NCBI GenBank assembly: GCA_003116975.1
Contig: BGKB01000033.1
Location: forward strand, 186,001-250,000
Source of the DNA: Aurantiochytrium sp. KH105
Taxonomy: Eukaryota; Sar; Bigyra; Thraustochytrida; Thraustochytriidae
Length of the DNA stretch: 64,000 nucleotides
Reading direction: 5' to 3'
Part shown: positions 19,369 to 28,064 of the stretch, in pieces
How positions within the stretch are numbered: the first letter of the stretch is position 1
Layout of the letters: the number at the start of each line of letters is the position of its first letter
Notes under the pieces: model-generated
The model's input: only the letters and a program-made list of their open reading frames with translations
Told to the model about the DNA's origin: nothing
Database searches by the model: none
Translations under genes and position numbers: made by a program

Positions 19369-20057
19369 AGAGAATTAAACCTTGTTCAAGCTACTTCCTG
19401 ATCAACTTGCCCTTTTCCTTGTTCCTTTCTGTGTGGGCTTTACGTGTGTGTGCGCGCGCAAAGACAAATGCATCGATCAACAAAGACAGAAACGAGAAAG
19501 GTAGGAACAAAAAAGCGACCGACCAACAAAGACATTGTGTGTTCCTGCGCGAGTTGTGATTCGCTTTTCTATGCCCTTTTGGGGTGGGGGGGATTGCGAG
19601 AGAAAAGGAGAAACTACACAGCAGAAAGAAGAAAGAAAAGAAGCTCATGCTTCTCGATTACTTTTTTTCCTATCAGTTCTTGTCCATGATTTTCTTCAAC
19701 AAAACCAAAGATTGTGCAGGCCCTTTCTTATCCTCTGGACCTTGTCTTTGTCATCTTCTTGCAGCTTGAAAATTCTTTTCGATAGGGAGTTCGGTCGTCT
19801 TTGAAAGCACTCTCTTGCGCACCTTGTCTTTATTTCACGACAGTGATGGTATCAAGCAGCCAATGGACACCTTTACGAAAAATTTACTCACTGACTGCAA
19901 AGTGCCATCGAAAACGCGCCACTTGAACTTCTCCATTGCAATACTACACGAAACATTGGCTCTTTACTACGTAAAAGTAAAAGTACACACCGTTTCGGTG
20001 AGTACTAAGAATCGATAAGAATACAATCGGTCCATTTATGGTGGGGAGCGCGGATCG
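19369..20057. other. Intergenic region between two tandem plus-strand genes
   Basis: 689 bp holding the 3' end of the SDR gene and the upstream region of the TPR-like gene. It is pyrimidine-rich and AT-richer than the coding DNA. I see no RNA gene, repeat or clear motif. Confidence 0.5.
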
Positions 20058-21542
20058 ATGACCAAGTCCCAGCCGGGACTGCAGGTCTTGCGAGCAGAAG
20101 GAATAGACGCCATGTCGAGCACGAGGCTACGCGAGGAGGCTCGCGCGCTATGCGCCGATGTTGATGCGTCGCTCCTGGCCAAGAAGTGCGCGACGCAGGA
20201 GCGACTTGCAAACGATCGCGCACGCATGGCCGCGGTGCTCGTGCTCGTGAAAAGGGAGAACCAAGAGCTCGCAGACTGGAGCGCAAGGGAGAAGAGCGGG
20301 CCGCTGGGCGCCAACTGCGGAGAGCCTCGCGCGGTAGATGGCCGGTGGACTTCTGCAAGCCTCGAGCATGCAATCGAACATACGAAAGAAATTGCAATTT
20401 CCAAGCCAGTCCCGAAGCAACGAAAACGTTGCCACTGGACCGAGGCGTACACGTATAGCGTTCGAAAGCGCGCACTGCCCGCTGAGCACTGTGATTTGAG
20501 CATCGAGCATCTTCAAAAGGCAATTCGCAAAGACCGCAAAGACGCGTCGCTCTACTATACAGTTGGTTTGCGTCACTGGGACAATCTACGATTACAGGAC
20601 GCAGCGCAATGGTTTATGCGTGCCGTAGCTTGCGCCGAGTCAAATCGGGAGCTAAATAGCCCAGTCGTCATCAACAATAGCCTGCACTTGAATTTCGAGG
20701 CCCACCTGGCCCTCGGATATGAGCAACGCGAATCACTCGTCAAGTCCTCCAACTTTAGCATCGCAGCACAGGCCATGGAGTCTTGGCTAGATGTTGGCGC
20801 GTGGTCAAAAGAGCAATTGCAAGAAGCTGATGATACCCTGTGCCTTGTCGAGGAGGCCTTGCGTCCCTTTCGTTACGAGGACCAAGAAGTGATTCTGCGT
20901 TCCGGCTCCCTCGGAAGTCTTGGCGATCTTCACGTACGGATTCTGTATCGACGTATTGAGTATGGTGGGTCCGCCACAGACACGTGTAAACAGCGTCTTG
21001 GCGAGCTTCTCGCGGAACGTCGTGAGTTCGCACAGGCCTGTAAAGTTCTTCACGACGCCTCAAGTGTAGATCGCGTTCAGCATCCTAGACTGCCTGCACA
21101 AGCGCTGCGTGCGTATGAGCCTTGGAATGAGGTGACCTCGTACGCTTATGATCGCTTCGACGCAGTACCAGCACATCGCGAGCGGCGCCGTCGCAGAGAA
21201 AGACACAAGTCGCGATCTCTTTTGTGTGCAGGCCCCGGAGATCGGGATCGACTCAAACAGGAACACAGCAACCGCGAAAGGTATCGCTCATTTGAGTCGC
21301 GTGTGATTGCTCATCACCACAACAACAGAGATACGACGTCACTAGAATCGAAGACCACAAGTGGCGACCTCGGACTCTTTTGTGTCGCTCGCGAGACCTT
21401 GCGCAACGATGACGATACAGCTTGTGCATGTGCGAACGAAGCACAGGGCATGTTCAAGGAGGAGGTGCGCTCGCATGCGTCACGCGTCGCCTTGGCGAGG
21501 GAGCACGAGACGCCAGCACTGGAGTCGTCGACGTTTCCATGA
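20058..21542 (+). CDS. Hypothetical protein with TPR-like helical region
   Basis: 494 residues, not recognised as a known family. The N-terminal 80 residues are charged and helical. About residues 150-260 read like TPR/Sel1-type helical pairs: a segment HLQKAIRKDRKDASLYYTVG is followed by an AAQWFMRAV helix. The C-terminal third (about 375-494) is rich in Arg, Asp and His and is probably disordered, with an RRRRRERHKSRS-like basic patch that could be a nuclear signal. The start at 20058 is the first ATG in frame; a second ATG follows at 20112. It ends 110 bp from the convergent ABM gene. I assign no function. Confidence 0.6.
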   Translation: MTKSQPGLQVLRAEGIDAMSSTRLREEARALCADVDASLLAKKCATQERLANDRARMAAVLVLVKRENQELADWSAREKSGPLGANCGEPRAVDGRWTSASLEHAIEHTKEIAISKPVPKQRKRCHWTEAYTYSVRKRALPAEHCDLSIEHLQKAIRKDRKDASLYYTVGLRHWDNLRLQDAAQWFMRAVACAESNRELNSPVVINNSLHLNFEAHLALGYEQRESLVKSSNFSIAAQAMESWLDVGAWSKEQLQEADDTLCLVEEALRPFRYEDQEVILRSGSLGSLGDLHVRILYRRIEYGGSATDTCKQRLGELLAERREFAQACKVLHDASSVDRVQHPRLPAQALRAYEPWNEVTSYAYDRFDAVPAHRERRRRRERHKSRSLLCAGPGDRDRLKQEHSNRERYRSFESRVIAHHHNNRDTTSLESKTTSGDLGLFCVARETLRNDDDTACACANEAQGMFKEEVRSHASRVALAREHETPALESSTFP

Positions 21543-21652
21543 CTTCTGAAAAATGAGGCGACGGACCACCTGAGACCAATTGTACAAAGAAAATAAAAAG
21601 AATTCGTAAGCTTTTATGCTGTACTTTTGGCTCGAGAAAGTATGTTTCTGCA

Positions 21653-22214
21653 CTACAGCAAAAAGACCTCCTCCTTGGCCTTGCGCAAAATGCGGTAGCT
21701 CGCGGGTTCTTGCAGGGTTTCGTTGAGTTCGCTCATGATGTTCTTGTAGAACGGCGTGTCGAACCACCGATTCAGGTGCTTCATGCTCTCCCATTCCGTG
21801 AGAATCAGATACGAGGACGGCTTGGCCACATCCTTGAGGATCTCGCCCCTGTAGCAATGATAACGCAACCTATTGTGAGTCTCCAGCTTGGCTTTCAGAT
21901 TTTTTGTATGGGTTTCATGCGACGCGTTTTGTTTGCTTTTGGACTTACTTGACAAAACCAGGCTGATTGCGCACGTTCCGCTCAACGTTGAGCATGAGGG
22001 TACGGACTGCCTTCTCTGTGTTGCCAGTGGCGCCCGCGTCCCGTCAGTCGTGCTCTTCCTTGCCCGCAGACGCGCTGCCAGTGCTGGCCCATTTGGGACC
22101 TGTTCACGACGCGGGTCTCTTGCCCTCCCTCTTCTTCGAGGGCTTCGCCGCGGGACACATACCTTTGCCAGGGACCATGAGGCGCTCGCTGAGCACGCGG
22201 ACGCGTCCCGCCAT
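21653..22214 (-). CDS. Antibiotic-biosynthesis-monooxygenase (ABM) domain protein, three exons
   Basis: Exons are 22214-22163, 22015-21949 and 21848-21653. The introns (147 and 100 nt) have GT-AG ends. Splicing gives a 104-residue protein whose parts join smoothly: VRVLSERLMVPGK, then EKAVRTLML...NQPGFVK, then GEILKDVAKPSSYLILTEW. This matches the spacing of the single ABM fold (ferredoxin-like alpha/beta barrel), typically about 100 residues. An in-frame stop just upstream of exon 2 supports intron 1. Family members include small heme-degrading or quinone-forming monooxygenases and stress proteins; the substrate is not predictable. Start choice: the ATG at 22214 (cacgATGG) begins at the domain edge. 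An upstream in-frame ATG at 22292 would add 26 residues. Confidence 0.82.
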
Positions 22215-22702
22215 CGTGCCGCTCGCCTCCTCGCTGCTCCGTCCGCGCGTCGGCTGCTCAAGCTCCAAGATCGATAAAGCGGTCTGCTGCACTGCAAGTC
22301 GGCGGGCGCCTTGCGAGAAGTTTTATTCTTCTCGTCAGCTCCTTCTCGTACTGGTTTTGGGGGCCTTATTGGGGGCCCCGCCCAAAGGGAGGACACGGAC
22401 TTTGTGCGCCCGGACGAGTGACCGTGGCCGAAGAGCGAGCAAGCGAGCAGGCGAGAATGGGACGAAGGATGGCCAATGTTCTCCGTGCGTGTGTTTGTGC
22501 GTGTTCCCGCTGCTAGGCCTAGGCCTACACTTCGCCATAGTCTGTCGCCCGAAGCACAGTTCTCGCAATCGATTTCATGGCATTTATACCGCCTTCTACT
22601 AACACTTTTGTAATAGGGCCTAAGCCTAGTCGAAGCCTGGCATAAAGAACTGGGACTGCAAGAACGAGGAGGTGAGCAAACGTGAACTACAAAGAGGTGA
22701 CG
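22215..22702. promoter_or_regulatory. Divergent promoter region between ABM and ABHD18-like genes
   Basis: 488 bp between two divergent starts. It carries AGGCCTAGGCCT at about 22513-22526 and CCTAAGCCTAG at about 22618-22630, the same motif family as upstream of the SDR gene. No coding exon is supported, although the frame upstream of the ABHD18-like ATG is open by a few codons. Confidence 0.5.
22513..22640. promoter_or_regulatory. AGGCCTAGGCCT and CCTAAGCCTAG motif pair
   Basis: Two palindrome-like sites about 90 bp apart in a divergent promoter region. They match the cluster at 17865-17936 in sequence type. The regulatory role is inferred only from recurrence and position. Confidence 0.4.
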
Positions 22703-23821
22703 ATGAGCGCGGTCTTCGGGTTCGCTGGCGGGCTGCTAGACCTGGGGTTTGGGCACGTGCACAGCAACAAGCTGCTCGAGAAAGGATGGGGCGAGGAGAT
22801 CTTGAGCCTCGAAGCCGACCTCAACGACTTGCTCGTGGGTGAGGGGTCGGTCCCCTTGCGTGACATCAGCGACTTCTCCCACACAAACGAAGGAGAGCCT
22901 GTCCAGGTGGCCAAGTTTTCGTCGCCATGCGCAGAGTGGCTTCCTGAGGAGAGCAAGACAGGCTACGCCGCAGTCGTAAAACCACCAGCCAACATCCCTC
23001 TGCGCGCAGCTATTGTTCTCATCCCCGCGACCGGAGACGTAGGTTTTTCGGCGCGTGTAAAACAGGTTGCCCAGCCCCTCGCGAGTGTCGGCGTGGCCTC
23101 AATCTTACCGCAGGTCCCGTATTATGGACGTCGCAAGCCGCAAGACCAGAAATCTATTTACGTGAGAACCTTTGGGGAGTTTCTGATGCAGACAACAGCT
23201 ACAATTGTTGAAGCGGCAAAACTTGCCAAACTCGCTGCAGCACTTTTCCCCGACGTTCCCCTGGGCTTGGCCGGAACCAGCGCTGGTGGCGGCTATGGTA
23301 TGGCCGCATATCCTTCATTGCTTCGCGAACTTGAGACCGTCGGCGAGGAGAGACCTATTGCAATTTGTACGCACGTTTCCACGTCGCGGCACATGCCTAT
23401 GCTGACAAGCGTCTTTGGCGACCTCTGCGACTTTGATGGACTTGTTGACAAAGACAAACCCGGAGTGGAAACAGTCACAGCTGCGAGGGCTCGAGTTCGT
23501 TCAGTTCTTGAGCACCGCGGTGTTGAACGCTACTTTCGTGTTCTTGGGTCATCGTTTTCTCCAAAGAATGCTGCCTACACTTGCGTGTTGGCCAAGCACG
23601 ATCGCTGTGTTGTTCCTGAAGAAGCGATGATTCTCCCTCAGGTTCTCACGCCCTACGTCAATAAAGCTCGCATTGTCGAAATCAACGGCGGTCTTCTTAC
23701 CAGCATTATGCGAACGTCCAAGGTCCTACCGAACAATATACTCGAGACCTTTGGTATGCTCAAGGCCGCGCCAAGCTTTGCAAAGCTTGCCGTGCGGGGA
23801 CTTCGTCAGTGCCGGCGGTAA
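22703..23821 (+). CDS. ABHD18-like (DUF2048) alpha/beta-hydrolase fold protein
   Basis: 372 residues. The ABHD18 hallmarks are present: an early strand AIVLIPATGDVGF, the ASILPQVPYYGRRKPQDQ block, and the nucleophile elbow GTSAGGG in the middle. The late segment KHDRCVVPEEA fits the acid-residue region. Where the family usually ends with GGH, the sequence reads INGGLLTSIM, so the expected catalytic His is Leu. Human ABHD18 is described as a membrane-associated lipid hydrolase; this copy may be altered or may use another His. Start choice: the ATG at 22703 (gacgATGAG). It ends only 80 bp from the convergent ankyrin gene. Confidence 0.8.
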   Translation: MSAVFGFAGGLLDLGFGHVHSNKLLEKGWGEEILSLEADLNDLLVGEGSVPLRDISDFSHTNEGEPVQVAKFSSPCAEWLPEESKTGYAAVVKPPANIPLRAAIVLIPATGDVGFSARVKQVAQPLASVGVASILPQVPYYGRRKPQDQKSIYVRTFGEFLMQTTATIVEAAKLAKLAAALFPDVPLGLAGTSAGGGYGMAAYPSLLRELETVGEERPIAICTHVSTSRHMPMLTSVFGDLCDFDGLVDKDKPGVETVTAARARVRSVLEHRGVERYFRVLGSSFSPKNAAYTCVLAKHDRCVVPEEAMILPQVLTPYVNKARIVEINGGLLTSIMRTSKVLPNNILETFGMLKAAPSFAKLAVRGLRQCRR

Positions 23822-23901
23822 GCCTCGTAACGATCGAATGAAGAGGACCAGAGGGTATCGAAATAAGTGAATGAATAAGAAAAATGATTTTCAAGATGAC
23901 C

Positions 23902-25200
23902 CTATTTGGAGATCGCAGGAAGACTATGCACAGAAGAATGATGCGGCCTCGATGGAGACGCAATGAGGGTAGGAGTCGGGACTGCACTGCTCTCAATAAT
24001 TGCAGACTCACGCTCCGCCTCTGCGTCTCGCTTTGGGGAAACAAGTTTATGATGTTGACCATTGTACCGCTTGCGAGGAGAGACGCTTCGCTGCGGAGCT
24101 GCAGAAACACTTGAGCCGCCTATGTTCCCTGTCGGGATGCACGCTTTTAGTTTCGCATCGTTACCGTCGGTTGCGCCTAGCCCTGGGGGCAAATCGTCGT
24201 TGCTTTCGTCTTTTCCGTCTCTTTTGTCTTTTCCGTCGTTTCCATGCTTTCCTTCTTGTATTGCAGCTACGCTGGTGTCATCGTATTCCTCGCTGCTCTT
24301 GCACTCTGGATCGCACTGTACGTCACCTGCAGGGCTCGCGTCTTCGTCTTCAACGTACCGTGCGACTACATCGGCCAAGCTTTCTTGGAGGTCCGCGCAG
24401 ATTGAATCCCAAGCCACGGCACTGACACGTTCTGCCGTCTCCCGTGCGCAGTGCGGGCCCGCGTCGAGAATACGGAGCGCTACGGCCTCAAGACTAACCG
24501 CGGCGTCTGATTCATTGCTTTCAACGCAATCGGTGAGCTCGTCGAGCACCTGATCGACAAGAAGATCGCCAGCGGAAGATGAAGGAACAAAAAGAAACTC
24601 CGTCAGGCCCTTGTCGAGAAGAAGCTCCACTGCATCTAGACTTCCAGTGATGGCCGCTAAGTGAAGGGCGCTCTCATTTGATGCGGTTTGGCATCGTAAG
24701 CAGCAGCCACGCGAAATGAGAAGCTGCATGGTCGAAACGTCGTTTAGAGAAGCAGCAATAGCAAGAGGAAACTCGCTTCGCTGATTTGTTTTTCGCACGT
24801 TCAAGATGGCCATCGCCTTTTCTGGAAACGCAGCGCAATACTCGTCAAGAACAACGTCTGCTTTGTGCGTGTCGCCGTCCTCCACAGCACTCATGAGTCG
24901 CTCTGCGAGCTCTTTTTCGCGGCCCCAAAGGAGAGCTGGCCATCCCTCAAAAACAGACTCATCCGTCAGCGCCTTGCTTGCGTCAGGCTCGCCGGACAAT
25001 TCGTCCATCGCTTGTTTGCAAAGACGCGCGAGGTCATCGTCTGCGTTGGTTTCCGCTGTTTCTTCCTGGCTCGTTGATGCTGTATTGCTTGAACGCTTGT
25101 TTCCTGGATTTGCTTTTTCCAGGCACGCGCAGCGTCCTTCTGCGTCCCGCTTGCAGCCTTCGTCGCGCACAGCGAACCCCGTCTCGTGAGGAGAACTCAT
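23902..25200 (-). CDS. Ankyrin-repeat protein
   Basis: 432 residues. The N-terminal 80 residues are polar. Residues about 100-215 contain ankyrin-type repeats, seen in FPLAIAASLNDVSTMQLLISRG and ESALHLAAITGSLDAVELLLDKG. The middle is acidic and helical. The last 120 residues are low-complexity Ser/Pro/Asp/Lys, including SPRKR and SPKRD sites that could be phosphorylated. It is probably a scaffold; the partner is unknown. The start is an ATG at 25200, 336 bp from the divergent LRRC72-like gene. Confidence 0.75.
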   Translation of the reverse strand: MSSPHETGFAVRDEGCKRDAEGRCACLEKANPGNKRSSNTASTSQEETAETNADDDLARLCKQAMDELSGEPDASKALTDESVFEGWPALLWGREKELAERLMSAVEDGDTHKADVVLDEYCAAFPEKAMAILNVRKTNQRSEFPLAIAASLNDVSTMQLLISRGCCLRCQTASNESALHLAAITGSLDAVELLLDKGLTEFLFVPSSSAGDLLVDQVLDELTDCVESNESDAAVSLEAVALRILDAGPHCARETAERVSAVAWDSICADLQESLADVVARYVEDEDASPAGDVQCDPECKSSEEYDDTSVAAIQEGKHGNDGKDKRDGKDESNDDLPPGLGATDGNDAKLKACIPTGNIGGSSVSAAPQRSVSPRKRYNGQHHKLVSPKRDAEAERESAIIESSAVPTPTLIASPSRPHHSSVHSLPAISK

Positions 25201-25536
25201 GACGGCTGCGCTGCACAGGCTCGCCCCGCGGGTCCGGCGTCTGCCGGGCCGCAGCGACGGCGTCCAAAGACTCGAAAGTCCTTGCGTGCTTTGCCCATTG
25301 TGATTTATCCGTTCACCATCTGATGGACTTGGGGCCTCTGAGTCACGACGATCTTGTTCTCTTCATAACAGGGCCAATCGACCTTTTTACTCATTCGGGT
25401 GACGGCGCGCTAGAGCGCACGCACGCAACAAGAAACCTGAACTGCCGGCCGCCCAAATTCGCATTTGCTTCTTCAGAGAGCTTGCTAGCTCGCGCCCAGC
25501 GAAAGCGGGAAGCGCAGACGCAGAGCGCGCCGCGTA
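25201..25536. promoter_or_regulatory. Short divergent promoter region, ankyrin / LRRC72-like
   Basis: 336 bp between two divergent ATGs, probably a shared promoter. No TATA box, repeat or coding exon stands out. Confidence 0.5.
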
Positions 25537-27141
25537 ATGTCTCGCGAGTCGTCGACCCGGGGAGGGAGCGTCGCGGCGCATACCGTCTACGCAGATCCTG
25601 TGGCAGAGCTCGCGGTTAAAAATGCCAAGTACATCAAACTTTGCACAGAATTGTACCTTGCCCGCAAGAGCATTGAGGAGCTGCGCGGCTTTGAGCGATT
25701 TGTAAACCTCGAGGCTCTGTGGGTGAACGACAATGAGATCCAGAGACTCTCGAATTTGGAGAACAACTTTCGTCTGAAGCATCTCTACGCTCAAAAGAAT
25801 CAGATCACCTCGGTGGCGCCATGCGCGCGTTTCAAGTTTTTAGAGAGTCTGCACCTCTTTGAGAATAAGCTGAGTAATCTGGACAAGTGTCTGGGTGTAT
25901 TGTCGCGGCTCAATCATCTCAAGACGCTTGATCTTTTCGGGAATCCAATTGCACAGGAAGAAAATTATCGCTTGCGCGTTATTTACGCCATGCCGCCGTC
26001 GCTCGAAGTGCTTGATCGACAAAAGATCAAGGCAGAAGAGCGCGCACAAGCGGCCCTCATGTTTGGAAAGACGCTGTCTGCCGAGGGGAGACTCGAGCTT
26101 AGACGACTCACGAGTCAGGGCCGTCAGCGTTCGGCAGCTGAGCTTGTCGGAGAGCTCTCTGGGTGCACCTTGCTTTTGCTAGCAGAGGTCGATGCGATCT
26201 TGCGCAAGCGAGAACAATCCTCCGTTGTTCTCGAGGACGAGCGCGACGAGGGCGACGTACAACTAAATCCAGTTGTAGAGCGCATCAAGCGAATACCTGA
26301 TCCTAAAGAGGGCGAATTGTACGTGGTCCGCGAGACGCTCTCCGAGTGGGATCGACGCGACTTGGCTGCTATGCTTGAAAAGGAATTCGAGACAAGCACA
26401 GATTCCTGGTCGAGATCCACGGTCGCCAGCGTTGTGTCTCGCTGCGAAAGTTTCCTTGGACGATCACTCACGCTAGAAGTTGAGGCGTTTTTGGAAATTC
26501 TGTTAACGTCGCTTCCTGGCGCTCTCGTTCAGAATGGCGATGAGAGCGAGGACAGCGACGAAATTTGTGAGCCATCTTTTGAGCCCGAAGCTGTGAAGAG
26601 ACAGCTTCTCCTGGCCAAGTGGAAGTTGTGGAAACCCTCACAGTACGCGCAAGAGTCAAACCAGCTCTTTGATCGAGCCGAAGCTGGTCGGAAGAAGTTA
26701 CAAACCATGCATCTGACCTCGAGCGACGCGAACGATCAAGATGCGGACGCCCGGCAAGCCCTTCAGTCACGCATTCTTGCTGATGCGGCGCGCGCATATC
26801 GCTTTGAATCGCTCAAGGCCGCTGCAGTTCAAGGCAGCACTTTTGCAAATACTGCTTTACAGCAGCAGCAGCAGGAGGACGCGACGACGACGACGGCGAC
26901 GAAGTTGGACGAGAGCAAAAGCTCGAATTCACCGAATGATGCGAGATGCGATGTTTTTCGAATGTACTCGTATGAAGATTTTGCATCCGACAAGAGTGCT
27001 ACCATGCAAACACAAATTCCTACTCTTGCAAAAACTAGGTACGGTATCACTGCAGCACGTGCAGCAGGTCTCCGCGCCTCTATACACGATGATCGAACGG
27101 GGAGCAAGCCATCCCTGCGACTATTTTTCCAAAAGCTCTAG
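25537..27141 (+). CDS. Leucine-rich-repeat protein, LRRC72-like
   Basis: 534 residues. An N-terminal LRR block (about residues 35-170) has SDS22-like repeats: LEALWVNDNEIQRL, LKHLYAQKNQITSV, LESLHLFENKLSNL and LKTLDLFGNPIAQEENYR. It is capped by VIYAMPPSLEVLDRQKIKAEER, which closely follows the LRRC72/axonemal LRR pattern. The rest is helical and polar, with a Gln/Thr-rich run near 445-455 and a longer C-terminus than the human protein (about 290 residues). Many SDS22-like LRR proteins act in cilia, and a dynein heavy chain and a TTLL enzyme are nearby, so an axonemal role is plausible but inferred. Start: first ATG, 25537. Confidence 0.75.
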   Translation: MSRESSTRGGSVAAHTVYADPVAELAVKNAKYIKLCTELYLARKSIEELRGFERFVNLEALWVNDNEIQRLSNLENNFRLKHLYAQKNQITSVAPCARFKFLESLHLFENKLSNLDKCLGVLSRLNHLKTLDLFGNPIAQEENYRLRVIYAMPPSLEVLDRQKIKAEERAQAALMFGKTLSAEGRLELRRLTSQGRQRSAAELVGELSGCTLLLLAEVDAILRKREQSSVVLEDERDEGDVQLNPVVERIKRIPDPKEGELYVVRETLSEWDRRDLAAMLEKEFETSTDSWSRSTVASVVSRCESFLGRSLTLEVEAFLEILLTSLPGALVQNGDESEDSDEICEPSFEPEAVKRQLLLAKWKLWKPSQYAQESNQLFDRAEAGRKKLQTMHLTSSDANDQDADARQALQSRILADAARAYRFESLKAAAVQGSTFANTALQQQQQEDATTTTATKLDESKSSNSPNDARCDVFRMYSYEDFASDKSATMQTQIPTLAKTRYGITAARAAGLRASIHDDRTGSKPSLRLFFQKL

Positions 27142-27257
27142 ATCAGTGAAATAAAGCAAAAACAAAATTGTTTTGTCGCTCGCACATCTGGGTAAAAGAA
27201 ACAGGTACAACCAAAGAAAAAGTGGCCCATGAGGCGGGCGGGCATGGTAAGGTTCGC

Positions 27258-27815
27258 TCAGAAAATAAAAAGGAGCAGGATGCTGTACAAAATGATAGAA
27301 GGTAGAAAAGACTTGAAAAAGCCCGCCAGACCAACGAAATGACCAGCAAAAAACATCCAGGCTGCCAGCCAAACCATGTTCCATTGTGTTTGGCCTCGGT
27401 ATCTGATCATATTCAGAGCGTAGGCAACATGGCTGTGGCAGTTGTCACAACAAAGATTGTGCATTCGACCCGAGTACTCCTGGCATGCAGCGTGCACGGC
27501 CTCGTCCCATGCTTGCACGAGACGTTGGTCAGCGGCTTGCGCGGCGTCAAAGCACTGCAAATACCGTGTCGTGCGCCCAAAGGATAGGGAGTCGACGGTG
27601 ATTGTGTATGGGCCCGCAAAGTCATACGTCACACCTCGTGAGTCGGCAATACCGAGGTGGCCAACGAATGGGAGAAGCATTGTAAGGCATGGGATTGGGG
27701 TCCACACCAGACAGAATGGGTATCTGTCACGCGCCGGGCTTACCTCGAGGCTTGGCGTGCCGCCCGAGCCCGAGTTTGCCCCCATAAGGTCGTTCGCCTC
27801 CGCGTCCATCATCAT
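27258..27815 (-). CDS. TMEM222 / RTE1 (DUF778) family membrane protein
   Basis: About 185 residues. Family motifs are strong: RYPFCLVWTPIPCLTMLLPF, GHLGI, DFAGPYTI, the Trp...Ala-Val-His segment, and the Cys/His cluster HNLCCDNCHSHVA followed by ALNMIRY. Two or three hydrophobic helices occupy the C-terminus. In plants RTE1 affects ethylene receptor ETR1 at the ER/Golgi; the animal TMEM222 role is poorly known. The start is one of three consecutive ATGs at 27815, 27812 and 27809. The frame continues further upstream only through non-ATG codons and a CT repeat, which I take as 5' leader. Confidence 0.85.
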   Translation of the reverse strand: MMMDAEANDLMGANSGSGGTPSLEVSPARDRYPFCLVWTPIPCLTMLLPFVGHLGIADSRGVTYDFAGPYTITVDSLSFGRTTRYLQCFDAAQAADQRLVQAWDEAVHAACQEYSGRMHNLCCDNCHSHVAYALNMIRYRGQTQWNMVWLAAWMFFAGHFVGLAGFFKSFLPSIILYSILLLFIF

Positions 27816-27862
27816 GCCCCAAAAACAGTCTGAAAACAACAACTCTTTCGCAAAGGGAAAGG

Positions 27863-27887
27863 GTCTCTCTCTCTCTCTCTCTCTCTC
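27863..27887. repeat. CT dinucleotide microsatellite
   Basis: About twelve CT units in the 5' leader of the TMEM222-like gene. Confidence 0.85.
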
Positions 27888-28064
27888 CCTCAAGGGAACG
27901 TCGCGTTTGCTCTTGCAAGGCCTCTCGCGCGCCACCTCTCGCCGTCTTGCTGCCGTCGTCCGCGCACGCAAGACCGGCAGTCTCTTTGTAGATTGTTAGT
28001 ACGTGGCACATTTTACGACACCCAACATGAAAGGAAGTAAAGAAAGACAATACAAAATTCTGTG

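Noticed and set aside
22215-22396. 247-codon version of the ABM gene without introns
   Set aside because: Its N-terminal part has no ABM similarity, whereas splicing at GT-AG sites restores the full domain at the right spacing.
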